Part shown: piece by piece, positions 1-8,132 of the stretch | Position numbering within the stretch: the first letter of the stretch is position 1 | Layout: each line of letters opens with the position of its first letter | DNA from: Granulosicoccus sp. | Lineage (GTDB): Bacteria; Pseudomonadota; Gammaproteobacteria; Granulosicoccales; Granulosicoccaceae | Assembly (NCBI GenBank): GCA_020627685.1 | Contig: JAHDGK010000008.1 | Location: forward strand, 1-64,000 | Direction of reading: 5' to 3' | DNA: 64,000 bases | The notes under the pieces: generated by a model | Database searches by the model: none | What the model was told of the DNA's origin: nothing | The model's input: only the letters and a program-made list of their open reading frames with translations | Position numbers and translations under genes: made by a program

Positions 1-935
1 GCGACGGCGACACGGTTGCTGATGCTGATGATAATTGCCCGGCGGATGCTAATACTGCACAGACCGACACAGACGGTGACGGCGCTGGGGATGCCTGTGA
101 CACTATCAATGATCTGGATTTAGACGGCGATGGTGTTCTGAATGCGGCAGACAATTGCCCTAACGATATGAATGCCGCACAGACCGACACAGACGGCGAT
201 GGAGTAGGTGATGCTTGTGATGCGGTCAATGACGATCCAGATGCTGATGGTGTCCTGACAGCGGTAGACAACTGCCCAACAGATGCTAATGCTGATCAAG
301 CGGATGTGGACGGTGACGGAGCTGGCGATGCCTGTGACACTATTAATGACCTGGATTTAGACGGCGATGGAGTGTTGAATGCGGCAGACAATTGCCCTAA
401 CGATATGAATGCTGCACAGACCGATACAGATGGCGATGGAGTGGGTGATGTTTGCGATGCGGTCAATGATGATCCAGATGCTGATGGTGTCCTGACAGCG
501 GTAGACAACTGCCCAACAGATGCTAATGCTGATCAAGCGGATGTGGACGGTGACGGAGCTGGCGATGCCTGTGACACTATTAATGACCTGGATTTAGACG
601 GCGATGGAGTGTTGAATGCGGCAGACAATTGCCCTAACGATATGAATGCTGCACAGACCGATACAGATGGCGATGGAGTGGGTGATGTTTGCGATGCGGT
701 CAATGATGATCCAGATGCTGATGGTGTCCTGACAGCGGTAGACAACTGCCCGATAGATGCTAATGCGGATCAAGCAGATGCAGACGGTGATGGAATCGGC
801 GATGCGTGCGACACAGTCGACGATGATCCGGATGCTGATGGAGTTCTGACAGCCGTAGATAATTGCCCAGTTGATGCCAATCCTGATCAGCTAGATAGCG
901 ACAACGATGGTGTCGGCGACGTCTGCCAGGTCTAG
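1..935 (+). CDS. Thrombospondin type 3 repeat protein, C-terminal part (5' end outside window)
   Basis: The reading frame is open from the first full codon at position 3 and stops with TAG at 933-935, so only the C-terminal ~310 residues are visible. They consist almost entirely of Asp-rich calcium-binding repeats with the signature DxDxDGxxD followed by DNCP. Eight NCP motifs can be counted, each with a downstream Cys (GDAC or GDVC), as in thrombospondin type 3 arrays that pair cysteines and bind Ca2+ along a rod. Such arrays occur in secreted or surface proteins of marine and environmental bacteria. The array runs to the C-terminus (ends GDVCQV) with no visible anchor or sorting domain, so any catalytic or adhesive domain must lie upstream. 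Repeat family assignment is firm; function is unknown. Confidence 0.85.
   Translation, partial: DGDTVADADDNCPADANTAQTDTDGDGAGDACDTINDLDLDGDGVLNAADNCPNDMNAAQTDTDGDGVGDACDAVNDDPDADGVLTAVDNCPTDANADQADVDGDGAGDACDTINDLDLDGDGVLNAADNCPNDMNAAQTDTDGDGVGDVCDAVNDDPDADGVLTAVDNCPTDANADQADVDGDGAGDACDTINDLDLDGDGVLNAADNCPNDMNAAQTDTDGDGVGDVCDAVNDDPDADGVLTAVDNCPIDANADQADADGDGIGDACDTVDDDPDADGVLTAVDNCPVDANPDQLDSDNDGVGDVCQV
234..751 (+). repeat. 237-bp tandem repeat within the TSP3 array
   Basis: Bases 234-514 and 471-751 appear identical by eye, a 281-bp direct repeat with a 237-bp period (79 codons). An older, diverged unit with mostly silent changes lies upstream (about 44-280). The identity is at nucleotide level including third positions, which indicates recent duplication or gene conversion rather than protein-level selection alone. 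Copy number may vary between strains and the region is prone to assembly collapse. Confidence 0.9.
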
Positions 936-950
936 CGTAATTGAGACGTC

Positions 951-968
951 GCTCACCCTTGGGTGAGC
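951..968 (+). terminator. Hairpin after the TSP3 gene
   Basis: GCTCACC-CTTG-GGTGAGC forms a perfect 7-bp stem 16 bases after the stop codon. No T-run follows, so it is a weak intrinsic terminator at best and may be an RNA-stabilising 3' hairpin. Confidence 0.4.
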
Positions 969-1041
969 AGGCGTATTACAGATCGGTGGCGATATAACCG
1001 TTCTGAGTCACCGCTCTCGGAATCGTGCACCTATAGTCGGC

Positions 1042-1659
1042 ATGCTTGACTGCATGAGACCCGTACTTCTTCTGCCACTGATCTTAGGCTTTTGCACTTC
1101 AGCATTAGTGACGACCTATCCGTTTCCTGCGAAAACGGCAAAAGCTGAGAGTAGTCGTGTGGCAGTGGAGTCTTCGGTTGAACTCCTCATGGATATCGAA
1201 TACTACGAGGATGACGACTACGGTTTTAGCGTAGCCATTCCTGCAGGCTGGAATAAAATCGTAGCGGTTCCGTCAAATGATTTCAGCGTTCTTGAGCCTG
1301 GATATACGGTTGGCTTTGAAGCCCCCAAGAGTGGCGATTACGACCTCTTTGCCGATTACATCATGATCGAGATACTACCGGGTAGTGATTCAGGTGCTTT
1401 TGAAACTGATGGTAGTAACCGCATAGATGTTTCGATAGATGGGCGTCCCGCATGGATAGATATGCTGGATATAAAAGCCACGGAGACCGGGCTTCAAGAC
1501 GTTGACCTGACTATCTACCAAGCTCAGATAAGCGGTTTAGGATATACGGTGGGTCTCTACGCCATTGGAGAGCCGGACAGAGAAGAGCTCATGTCAGCGG
1601 CGTTTGAAATATTAGTGAGAACGTTTGGATTCTATTTAGAACCCTTTGAGACTGCATAA
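1042..1659 (+). CDS. Exported protein of unknown function (PsbP/DcrB-like look)
   Basis: This 205-residue protein starts with a hydrophobic segment (about residues 6-24) typical of a signal peptide; Met5 (1054) is an equally possible start and neither has a clear ribosome binding site. The mature part opens with an acidic stretch and a YGFSVAIPAGW motif, the pattern seen at the start of PsbP/DcrB/DUF1795-type small exported domains, which are usually periplasmic or lipid-attached. No lipobox or catalytic motif is seen. It stands alone between the TSP3 gene and the convergent GH16 gene. The fold resemblance is an inference from one motif, and I cannot name a function. Confidence 0.55.
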   Translation: MLDCMRPVLLLPLILGFCTSALVTTYPFPAKTAKAESSRVAVESSVELLMDIEYYEDDDYGFSVAIPAGWNKIVAVPSNDFSVLEPGYTVGFEAPKSGDYDLFADYIMIEILPGSDSGAFETDGSNRIDVSIDGRPAWIDMLDIKATETGLQDVDLTIYQAQISGLGYTVGLYAIGEPDREELMSAAFEILVRTFGFYLEPFETA

Positions 1660-1682
1660 ACTGCAGCCTCCTAGTTCATTCT

Positions 1683-3425
1683 TTATAAACCGTCAGGGTA
1701 GCCTTCGGGCCAATCTTCGATAGAAGGGCGATGACTTGGAGACGCTCTTCCAATGATATCGTCTGCATAAGGTACTTGAGTTAAGCCATCATCAAGCAGA
1801 ACGTCGTCATAGGGCGTTGTCTTTTGATAGACCCTAATGTAGTCCAGTGTGTACTTCCCCGGAAAAGGTGTAGTCGCATCTGGCGATCCCGCCCACCATC
1901 CGCCTAAGGCGGTGTTGGCGATGACATACATTTCTTGTTGAGATACCTTCGCATCCGTTACTCGATGTACTTCCACATTGTTGATATAAAAAATCAGGGT
2001 ACCCGGTTTCCACTCTACTGCGTAAGTATGAAAGTCAGAGGTATAGTCGACGCCAGGTGTCGGCTTTGATTCGGTGGAGCGTAGCTGCCCTTCGGAATCG
2101 TAGTAGTGGTACGTATGGTAAACAACATCCTGGTCGTGTCCGATAAATTCCATGATATCAATCTCGGGTTTATCGTCTACATAGTAGGCATTTAGCAGCC
2201 AGAACGCGGGCCAATACCCTCTGCCGAAAGTGACTTTTGCACGAGTTTCAACATAACCGTAAGTGAACTTAAAAGCGTCATAGCTTGTAATTACGCCGGA
2301 TAAATAAGGTTGATTCAACGATTTGCTGGCAAGCTCAGGCGGTGTTTCAATGGAATTAATAGTCAGGTTATTGCCATCGAATGTGAACGGATTGAAGCCG
2401 AAGTCGGGCTCGTTCGCAATATCGACGTAGTATTGTTCCTCGCTATTAATAACAAGATCGGTTCCCCACAGATACGCTGTATTCCATTTACTGGTGTCGA
2501 GAGAATCGCCGTTAAACTCATCAGAGAAAACAAGTTCGTAGTCATCTAACAAGTTGTTGTTCGGCACTGGTGCATCAGGGTCCGTTCGTCCGAAAGTGCG
2601 AGCTTTCACTGTAAGGCCCGTTGCCACATAGTAGAGGGTATCTGAATTGTCGAACGCCTGAATCTCATAATAGTAATCGCGGTCGAAGACATCCTCATCA
2701 ATGTATTCTTCAGTGAATACCGAGGTCACGAACTGGGCTTGTCTGTAAACATTATATCCGCGAGCATTCGGATCTACAGGCCAGGTAACGCGAATAGAAT
2801 CATCCAATACTTCGCCATTAAAGCCTGGTGTTGTAGCGGAGAAAAATTCCGTTGCGGGTGGTTCTTCCTCGCTGGCACCGGCATCCGGCTCTGTGCTTGT
2901 GTCCTCACCGGCGCCACTGGGTTCTTCAGGCAATTGCAGTGCATCCGGGTTGGATTCAGTTGTTGAGCTAGTGTCAGTTTCTGAATCAGTATTCGAGTTG
3001 GTCTCCGTGTCCGGCTGCGATGTTTGCGAATCAGTGTCGGTTTCTGAAGAGGATTCGCCTTGAGCTGAATTTTCACCGCCAGGAACCAGGGCAGAATTGT
3101 CTGTATTACTCGTAGGCACTGTCGTATCGGGGGTCGCAGCGCCAATATCGGGGGCAGACCCAGCTGGTTGGAGTGGATCTGGCGCTTCTATATCGCCGGC
3201 AGCGACGGCTTGTGCAAACGCCACTGAGTAGCTTGCGTCGTTGGATAGCTGAGCTGCGCTCACCGAAGGACCGGCAACGGCTGTGGAGTCAGTCGTGTTT
3301 GAGCTCGTCGTATCGCTACTAGTGCCGCCACCGCAGGCACTCAAAACAGACAGCAAAACAACAGATGCGGGAACAGGCCATAGGCAAGTAACCCGACCTT
3401 TCTCTGTGGATTTAGCGTGATTCAT
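1683..3425 (-). CDS. GH16 family glycoside hydrolase lipoprotein with Fn3-like domain
   Basis: Predicted surface or periplasmic beta-glucan/galactan hydrolase of family 16. Starting from the ATG at 3425 the protein has a 31-residue lipoprotein signal ending in LSAC; upstream in-frame ATGs at 3443 and 3467 would give an over-long leader. A Ser/Thr/Asp/Glu-rich linker of about 150 residues follows, then a fibronectin type III-like domain with WPVDPNARGYNVYR (about 190-275), then the GH16 domain (about 290-540). The catalytic signature EIDIMEF is intact, with nucleophile Glu421, Asp423 and acid/base Glu426. The short C-terminal tail is Asp/Pro-rich. It is transcribed away from the OMP-GH16 pair and is clearly paralogous to the GH16 protein at 5448. 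Family is certain; substrate (laminarin, mixed-linkage glucan, galactan or own exopolysaccharide) is not. Confidence 0.9.
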   Translation of the reverse strand: MNHAKSTEKGRVTCLWPVPASVVLLSVLSACGGGTSSDTTSSNTTDSTAVAGPSVSAAQLSNDASYSVAFAQAVAAGDIEAPDPLQPAGSAPDIGAATPDTTVPTSNTDNSALVPGGENSAQGESSSETDTDSQTSQPDTETNSNTDSETDTSSTTESNPDALQLPEEPSGAGEDTSTEPDAGASEEEPPATEFFSATTPGFNGEVLDDSIRVTWPVDPNARGYNVYRQAQFVTSVFTEEYIDEDVFDRDYYYEIQAFDNSDTLYYVATGLTVKARTFGRTDPDAPVPNNNLLDDYELVFSDEFNGDSLDTSKWNTAYLWGTDLVINSEEQYYVDIANEPDFGFNPFTFDGNNLTINSIETPPELASKSLNQPYLSGVITSYDAFKFTYGYVETRAKVTFGRGYWPAFWLLNAYYVDDKPEIDIMEFIGHDQDVVYHTYHYYDSEGQLRSTESKPTPGVDYTSDFHTYAVEWKPGTLIFYINNVEVHRVTDAKVSQQEMYVIANTALGGWWAGSPDATTPFPGKYTLDYIRVYQKTTPYDDVLLDDGLTQVPYADDIIGRASPSHRPSIEDWPEGYPDGL

Positions 3426-3460
3426 TGTTGATACCGAAGGCATTCCGTTGTGTGAGTTAC

Positions 3461-3476
3461 CGCACATAAATGTGCG
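3461..3476. repeat. Perfect palindrome upstream of the GH16 gene
   Basis: CGCACAT-AA-ATGTGCG is a perfect 7-bp inverted repeat. It covers the most upstream ATG of the GH16 reading frame, which argues against use of that ATG. It sits in the divergent intergenic region shared with the OMP gene, so it could be an operator controlling both directions; no regulator gene is adjacent. Confidence 0.4.
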
Positions 3477-3663
3477 TTACTCGGCGTGTTATCGAGGCCG
3501 TAAACCCCGGGTTCAACCACTATTAAGTAGTTATCGGAACGTCGGTTAAAGCCTTGACGACTTCGTATCGGAATTCGAATCCGGTCATGCTTTAATGCGT
3601 TGGCAATGTGATGGCATGTTTTCTGTTTTGCTTTACAGAGAACTTACGTCCTTGGAATCGCAA

Positions 3664-5433
3664 ATGCGGCCGCACACAGTCAAATCTTCGTTAGCGTTGT
3701 TTATCGGCGCTCATCTTTTGTTGTCCTCATCGCATGCGTCGGAATGGAGTGGTAGCTACTCTACCGGTAGCCAATGCCACTGCGTCGGGGAGCTTGGCGC
3801 TGATATCAAGAACACGATTGTACCAACGCCCATCGGCGGACAAACCGTCGCGCAGGTGTGTAAACGTATTGGCGCGGGGCCGGGGTTAACTGAGGAGAAT
3901 GGTGAGTTTAATCACCCGGTTTACAAAGATCCTCAATGTGGACACGGTCCATTTAATGGTGAAATAACCCTTGGCAATACTTCAGATAACCCCCCGGGAG
4001 CTAAGTGGGATCTAAAAGCGGCGTTTGCTAAGAAACCGAAAGCTGAAAAGTCCACTGTTGCTAAATCAGATAATGATTCTGGTGCGAGTGCCGCAGATAA
4101 GCAGCTTGCAAAAACTGAGCTTCAGGGTGCAGCCAAAGTTGCAGCTGAGATTGCTGCAGCGAAGAGTAACATTGGCCAAGACAAACCCGTCGTCACATCG
4201 GTAACCGTACAAAAACCTTCCGATACTGCGAAAGTTCAGAAACCTGTAAAAACCACTGTTGTCAGCACGGCCTCAACCACCGAGCCTCAATTAGCAAAGA
4301 AGGAAACGCTTCCACCGTTCACGGGCAAAGTGATCACCATTGAAGGTAAACGTTACATGCAGGCCAGAGACGATATTCCGGCCAAAGGCGGTAAGCCCGG
4401 GTCTAGGATTATTCTCGATGGAAAAGTCTACTTGCTTGATGACGGTAGTATCCCGCCAAAGGATCTTTACAGACGTCAATTCGGCAATACGAAGAAAACA
4501 ACGAGCAAAGCGGTAAGCCGAGTTAACAACGGTGTTAAACCTAACAAGGTTGCCGTTGTGAAACAGCCGAGCACTAAAAGTTTTAGCGTCGCCAAACCTG
4601 TTGCTTCAACATCGTCGACAGCTAACTTGCCAGATCGTGATGGCCGCAATCAGATACCCCGTAAACCTGTGGTGCCGGAGTCTGTAACAACAACGGCTGC
4701 GGAATTGTCTGCCATTGAGAAATCAGAATCGTTACCAACAACAGTCGCAAGGCCTGAGACTATTGTTGTTAAACCCGAATTGGAAAAAGAGGCGTCTGTT
4801 GCTGAGGCTGAGTTGCCTGTGAAAAACACCCAGGAGCAAGTCTCAGCAGCGAATGAAGAATTGCAAAATTCAGCGACTGAAAACAGTGTGGCTCAGGTAG
4901 GTATTTTATCTGCTTTGAAGCTTCCGGCCAGTGTTAGAAGCAGAGAAGACAATTTTTCTTACGTTGAAGCTATGCCCGCGAATTTTGATGTGGGCGGGAA
5001 TGGTGTCGTTCTCAAGGGGAGTACCGAGAGTCACTCCCGGTTCCACTATGTGGGAAGCGTAGCCGTCACTAACACCTATCAGGAAGTGATGATTGGTGGA
5101 GGCTTGTACTTGACCCCGCGCGTTGCAGACCGTTTTACTATGGTGCTGCAGGCAGGCGTTGAGCACGGATCGTTTCAACTAGAAGACGATCAAGATTCCA
5201 GTATTTCCGTGAACTACGGAAGCTCGGGCTTGTACTTTGGCGCAGCCACTCGAATGGTTGTCAATCGCCAGATGGAATTACGAGGTGGCTTAGGCTACAG
5301 CACCTTCTTCAAGGGGGATTTAAAAGCCTTTGGTGGTGCCTACTGGCATCTGACTCCACACCTAGATGTTGTATCACGCTTTGAACTCGGCGATAACGAT
5401 TTGCTTGGTCTGGGCATTCGTTATTACTATTAA
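3664..5433 (+). CDS. Outer-membrane beta-barrel protein with Cys-rich N-terminal domain and long flexible linker
   Basis: The ATG at 3664 gives a normal signal peptide (hydrophobic about 12-26, cleavage near SSSHASEW); the open frame extends upstream to 3595 without a better start. The mature N-terminus carries four cysteines (CHC at 38-40 plus two more) in a small domain I do not recognise. A long Lys/Val/Thr/Ala-rich, low-complexity linker follows, interrupted by a repeated-looking segment around GKRYMQARDDIPAKGG and GKVYLLDDGSIPPKD. The last ~150 residues alternate hydrophobic and polar residues and end in RYYY, as in outer-membrane beta-barrels. The stop codon overlaps the strong ribosome binding site of the next gene, so the pair is co-translated. 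It may be a porin-like or polysaccharide-handling partner of the GH16 enzymes. Function is inferred from context only. Confidence 0.65.
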   Translation: MRPHTVKSSLALFIGAHLLLSSSHASEWSGSYSTGSQCHCVGELGADIKNTIVPTPIGGQTVAQVCKRIGAGPGLTEENGEFNHPVYKDPQCGHGPFNGEITLGNTSDNPPGAKWDLKAAFAKKPKAEKSTVAKSDNDSGASAADKQLAKTELQGAAKVAAEIAAAKSNIGQDKPVVTSVTVQKPSDTAKVQKPVKTTVVSTASTTEPQLAKKETLPPFTGKVITIEGKRYMQARDDIPAKGGKPGSRIILDGKVYLLDDGSIPPKDLYRRQFGNTKKTTSKAVSRVNNGVKPNKVAVVKQPSTKSFSVAKPVASTSSTANLPDRDGRNQIPRKPVVPESVTTTAAELSAIEKSESLPTTVARPETIVVKPELEKEASVAEAELPVKNTQEQVSAANEELQNSATENSVAQVGILSALKLPASVRSREDNFSYVEAMPANFDVGGNGVVLKGSTESHSRFHYVGSVAVTNTYQEVMIGGGLYLTPRVADRFTMVLQAGVEHGSFQLEDDQDSSISVNYGSSGLYFGAATRMVVNRQMELRGGLGYSTFFKGDLKAFGGAYWHLTPHLDVVSRFELGDNDLLGLGIRYYY

Positions 5434-5439
5434 GGAGGA
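5432..5439 (+). promoter_or_regulatory. Strong Shine-Dalgarno site for the second GH16 gene
   Basis: AAGGAGGA overlaps the stop codon of the OMP gene and lies 8 bases before the ATG at 5448. It is the best-matching ribosome binding site noticed in the window and supports translational coupling and high expression. Confidence 0.8.
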
Positions 5440-5447
5440 TACACATA

Positions 5448-6383
5448 ATGAATAATCAAAAAAACGTCGTGTCGTGGTTGCCTGTTTTACTTGGCGCATC
5501 TTTATTGTTAAGCGCATGTGGTGAAAGCGATCTTGTCGAACAGCACGAAAGGCAACTTGCAGCCGCACGTTTTGCTGCTGCGTTGCCGGCACCTGGTGGT
5601 GAAGAGCCGACTCCTGATCCCGATCGGCCGTCAACAGCATTCGATCTATCTGACTATAACCTCGTGTTCAGTGACGAGTTTCAAGGCGAAAGTCTTGATG
5701 CGTCAAAGTGGAATACTGCTTTGACGTGGGGGCCGGACTTGGTTGTTTATAATCAGCTGCAGTACTACGTTGATACGCAAAACAACGCAGACTTTGGCTA
5801 TAACCCGTTCAGTCTAGATGGTGAGTACTTAACGATCACCGCAACCGAAACCCCTGAAGCACTTAGAAGTGCGGCGAACGAACAAGCCTGGTTATCCGGA
5901 GCACTGACTACTGCTGGGAAATTTGATTTTACCTACGGGTATGCAGAAGCCTCGATAGAGCTGCAAGAGGGCAGAGGACTATGGCCGGCGTTTTGGATGC
6001 TGAGCACCGACTTTGATAACTTAAAGCCGGAGTTGTTCATCATGGAATATGATGGAGCAAAGCCTAATAGTCTGTTCCACAACTATAACTACACAGATAC
6101 TGATGGAAATCTGCGCTCACCGGGACAATGGGAGGTTTCATCGACAGCCTTTTCAGAAGGCTTTCAAAAAGTGGGTGTAGCATGGTCGCCGCAGGAACTG
6201 CTGTTTTATATCAATGATGTCCCTAGGTATCGCATTGTCGGGGAGAACGTCAGCAGTCAAAACATGTACTTGATTATGAGTTTGGCAGTTGGTGGCATTT
6301 GGCCTGGCGCACCTGATGGGACAACGCCTAGTCCGGCATCTACACGTGTTGACTATATACGGGTTTATCAGGCCGCGCAGTAG
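5448..6383 (+). CDS. GH16 family glycoside hydrolase lipoprotein with altered catalytic motif
   Basis: A 311-residue lipoprotein: signal peptide with lipobox LLSAC (Cys about residue 24), a short linker, then a complete GH16 domain from about residue 65. It shares long stretches with the larger GH16 protein nearby (YNLVFSDEF, SLDASKWNTA, LQYYVDT), so the two are paralogues. The catalytic signature reads ELFIMEY: both glutamates (195 and 200) are kept but the central aspartate is Phe197. In the family this Asp tunes the catalytic pair and its loss usually lowers activity. The protein may therefore be a weak enzyme, have shifted specificity, or act as a glycan-binding component. It forms an operon with the upstream OMP gene. 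Confidence 0.88.
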   Translation: MNNQKNVVSWLPVLLGASLLLSACGESDLVEQHERQLAAARFAAALPAPGGEEPTPDPDRPSTAFDLSDYNLVFSDEFQGESLDASKWNTALTWGPDLVVYNQLQYYVDTQNNADFGYNPFSLDGEYLTITATETPEALRSAANEQAWLSGALTTAGKFDFTYGYAEASIELQEGRGLWPAFWMLSTDFDNLKPELFIMEYDGAKPNSLFHNYNYTDTDGNLRSPGQWEVSSTAFSEGFQKVGVAWSPQELLFYINDVPRYRIVGENVSSQNMYLIMSLAVGGIWPGAPDGTTPSPASTRVDYIRVYQAAQ

Positions 6384-6387
6384 CTCT

Positions 6388-6768
6388 TTAACCCAGTTCT
6401 AACACGACGAAGGCGGCCACTGTGTCGCCTTCGTCGGTTATGCTCACCCAGAAATGTTTAATGCCTTGTTGTTCGCAGCGATTTTTCGCTTCGCCGGAAA
6501 CTTGGAGGATAGGTTTTCCAAGACTATCGTGTTCAAGGTAAAAGTCTTTAAGTAGAACACCCGCTCGTTCACCGGTACCCAGGGCTTTGACTGAGGCTTC
6601 TTTTACTGCGAAACGCTTCGCCAGAAAGCGGATAGGGGTTTGATGGTTTAAGTACTCATCCCATTCTAGAGGGTTTAATATACGCTTGGCGAACCGCTCG
6701 CCGAAACGGGCATGGGCTTGCTCGATTCTGCTGATAGTTGCTAGGTCAACACCAATTCCTGCAATCAT
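6388..6768 (-). CDS. acpS: Holo-[acyl-carrier-protein] synthase
   Basis: Transfers 4'-phosphopantetheine from CoA to the serine of acyl carrier protein, making it active for fatty acid synthesis in the cytoplasm. At 126 residues it has the normal family length. The N-terminal GIGVDLATISRIE motif with Mg-binding Asp8, and the FAVKEASVKALG motif with Glu57, are both present. It follows pdxJ with a 43-base gap, the usual pdxJ-acpS order in proteobacteria, and is the last gene of the long minus-strand run beginning with the sdh genes. It ends 4 bases from the convergent GH16 stop. Confidence 0.97.
   Translation of the reverse strand: MIAGIGVDLATISRIEQAHARFGERFAKRILNPLEWDEYLNHQTPIRFLAKRFAVKEASVKALGTGERAGVLLKDFYLEHDSLGKPILQVSGEAKNRCEQQGIKHFWVSITDEGDTVAAFVVLELG
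6405..6436. terminator. Convergent hairpin inside the 3' end of acpS
   Basis: CGACGAAGGCG (6405-6415) and CGCCTTCGTCG (6426-6436) form an 11-bp perfect stem with a 10-base loop. It lies 22 bases after the GH16 stop and inside the last codons of convergent acpS, so it could end the GH16 transcript. No T-run follows on the plus strand. Confidence 0.4.
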
Positions 6769-6811
6769 AGAGTGAGTCTCTTAGATAAGAAAAAACAGAG
6801 GTGTTCTTCTG

Positions 6812-7552
6812 TTAGGAACGATGCCGGGCTTCGACCATCAGTCGTTTCATTTTGCTGGTTGCTGTGGGAAGGCCCCAGTACAGTGCCCTGGTGATTAAAC
6901 TATGTCCTACTCGCAGTTCGTTGATAGTTTCAATTTCTGCAATGGCTTGAACATTGTCATAGTGCAAGCCATGCCCCGCATTAACCATTAAGCCTAAGCT
7001 GAACGCATACTCGCTTGATGACACGATTCTCGATAGTTCAGTGCTGAGCTCTATATGCGTTTGCCCGTCAGAATAATATCCTGTGTGTAGTTGGACACAG
7101 GGAGCCCCAATACGTGCAGCAGCCTCCACCTGTGATTCATCAGGATCTATAAAAATTGAACTTTGAATGCCTGCAGACTGCAATGCATCAATAAAGTCTG
7201 CGAGTTCATCTTTTTCAGCTGTGACGTCTACCCCGCGAATGGTATTTATTTCTTGACGGTTCTCAGGGACGATACAGACAGTGTGCGGTTTAATTCTTTG
7301 TGCTATTTCAAGCATTTCGGCTGTTGCGGCCATTTCAATGTTGAGCTTTGTTTGGCCGCTTGCTGCGAATCTCTCAACGTCATGCGTTTGGATATGTCGT
7401 CTATCCGCCCGAAGATGCATGGTGATGCTGTCGGCACCGGCAAGTTCTGCTTGCAGGGCAGCATGGACAGGATCGGGGTAGGTTAGCCCTCTCGCTTGTC
7501 TTACCGCTGCTACATGGTCAACGTTTACGCCCAAATAGATTGGTTGTTTCAC
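6812..7552 (-). CDS. pdxJ: Pyridoxine 5'-phosphate synthase
   Basis: Condenses 1-deoxyxylulose 5-phosphate with 3-amino-2-oxopropyl phosphate to pyridoxine 5'-phosphate, the last ring-forming step of DXP-dependent vitamin B6 synthesis. The 246-residue TIM-barrel protein shows the conserved GVNVDHVAAVRQARG start, the HLRADRRHI segment with family active-site residues, and LMVNAGHGLHYDNV near the C-terminus. The ATG at 7552 is preceded by a purine-rich AAAGGAAAAGACAGG stretch. In many gammaproteobacteria recO precedes pdxJ; here ygfX does. Confidence 0.97.
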   Translation of the reverse strand: MKQPIYLGVNVDHVAAVRQARGLTYPDPVHAALQAELAGADSITMHLRADRRHIQTHDVERFAASGQTKLNIEMAATAEMLEIAQRIKPHTVCIVPENRQEINTIRGVDVTAEKDELADFIDALQSAGIQSSIFIDPDESQVEAAARIGAPCVQLHTGYYSDGQTHIELSTELSRIVSSSEYAFSLGLMVNAGHGLHYDNVQAIAEIETINELRVGHSLITRALYWGLPTATSKMKRLMVEARHRS

Positions 7553-7610
7553 CTGTCTTTTCCTTTAGTCGGATCGAGACAGTTTACCCGCAATATAAAC
7601 ATAAAAAAAA

Positions 7611-8132
7611 TTATTGGTCGGGCTGACGTTGTTGCTTTGCGCGTTTAGAAAAGACCGCGGTCCATTTTGACCTGCGATTAACCGTGTTATAGAGAAGTTG
7701 GTAGTGTAGGTAGCTGAATTCCAAATCGCTGATTTGATCTTGCCATACCGGCACGTAGTGGCAGTTATTGTTGTCGGATTGAATAACCAGAATAACGAGA
7801 AAACTACAACGGTATCCCGCACTGACTAAATGGCCCATACGGGGAGAGCTTGCCTTGGTAGTGATAACCCAGATGTTTTTTTCAACATCATGTTTGATTG
7901 AGGTGAGGCGTCTGGCTTGGGCAATTTGCGAAGCTACAGAGACGAGTAAGCCTGCAATGAGCAAACAATGAAATACTGGATGCAACGGGCTGATTGATAT
8001 TGCCCACAGTGAGCAGGTGGCGCCTGCTACTAAAACGGCACAGTAAAGCCTGCTAAATTTAAGTGCGGCTAGCCATGGTGGCCGACATTTTGTCGAGAAT
8101 GTTTTGATAACGGGCCTCCTTGGCCTTACCAC
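7611..8132 (-). CDS. ygfX: YgfX/CptA-family membrane protein (partner of SdhE)
   Basis: A small membrane protein directly after sdhE, the conserved place of ygfX (cptA). Two hydrophobic segments follow the start region (around LYCAVLVAGATCSLWAI and PVFHCLLIAGLLVSVA), then a soluble tail with a second hydrophobic strand and a basic C-terminus (KRAKQQRQPDQ). In Escherichia coli the family member was described as a toxin acting on cytoskeletal proteins with SdhE as antitoxin, though a role linked to flavinylation is also discussed. No ATG lies near the proper N-terminus; the GTG at 8132, inside sdhE, is the only plausible start, giving a 74-base overlap. The exact start is uncertain. Confidence 0.7.
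   Translation of the reverse strand: MVRPRRPVIKTFSTKCRPPWLAALKFSRLYCAVLVAGATCSLWAISISPLHPVFHCLLIAGLLVSVASQIAQARRLTSIKHDVEKNIWVITTKASSPRMGHLVSAGYRCSFLVILVIQSDNNNCHYVPVWQDQISDLEFSYLHYQLLYNTVNRRSKWTAVFSKRAKQQRQPDQ

Noticed and set aside
296-745. Two identical 70-residue minus-strand open frames in the TSP3 array
   Set aside because: They are antisense shadows of the 237-bp coding repeat; Ser/Pro-rich composition follows from the Asp-rich plus strand.
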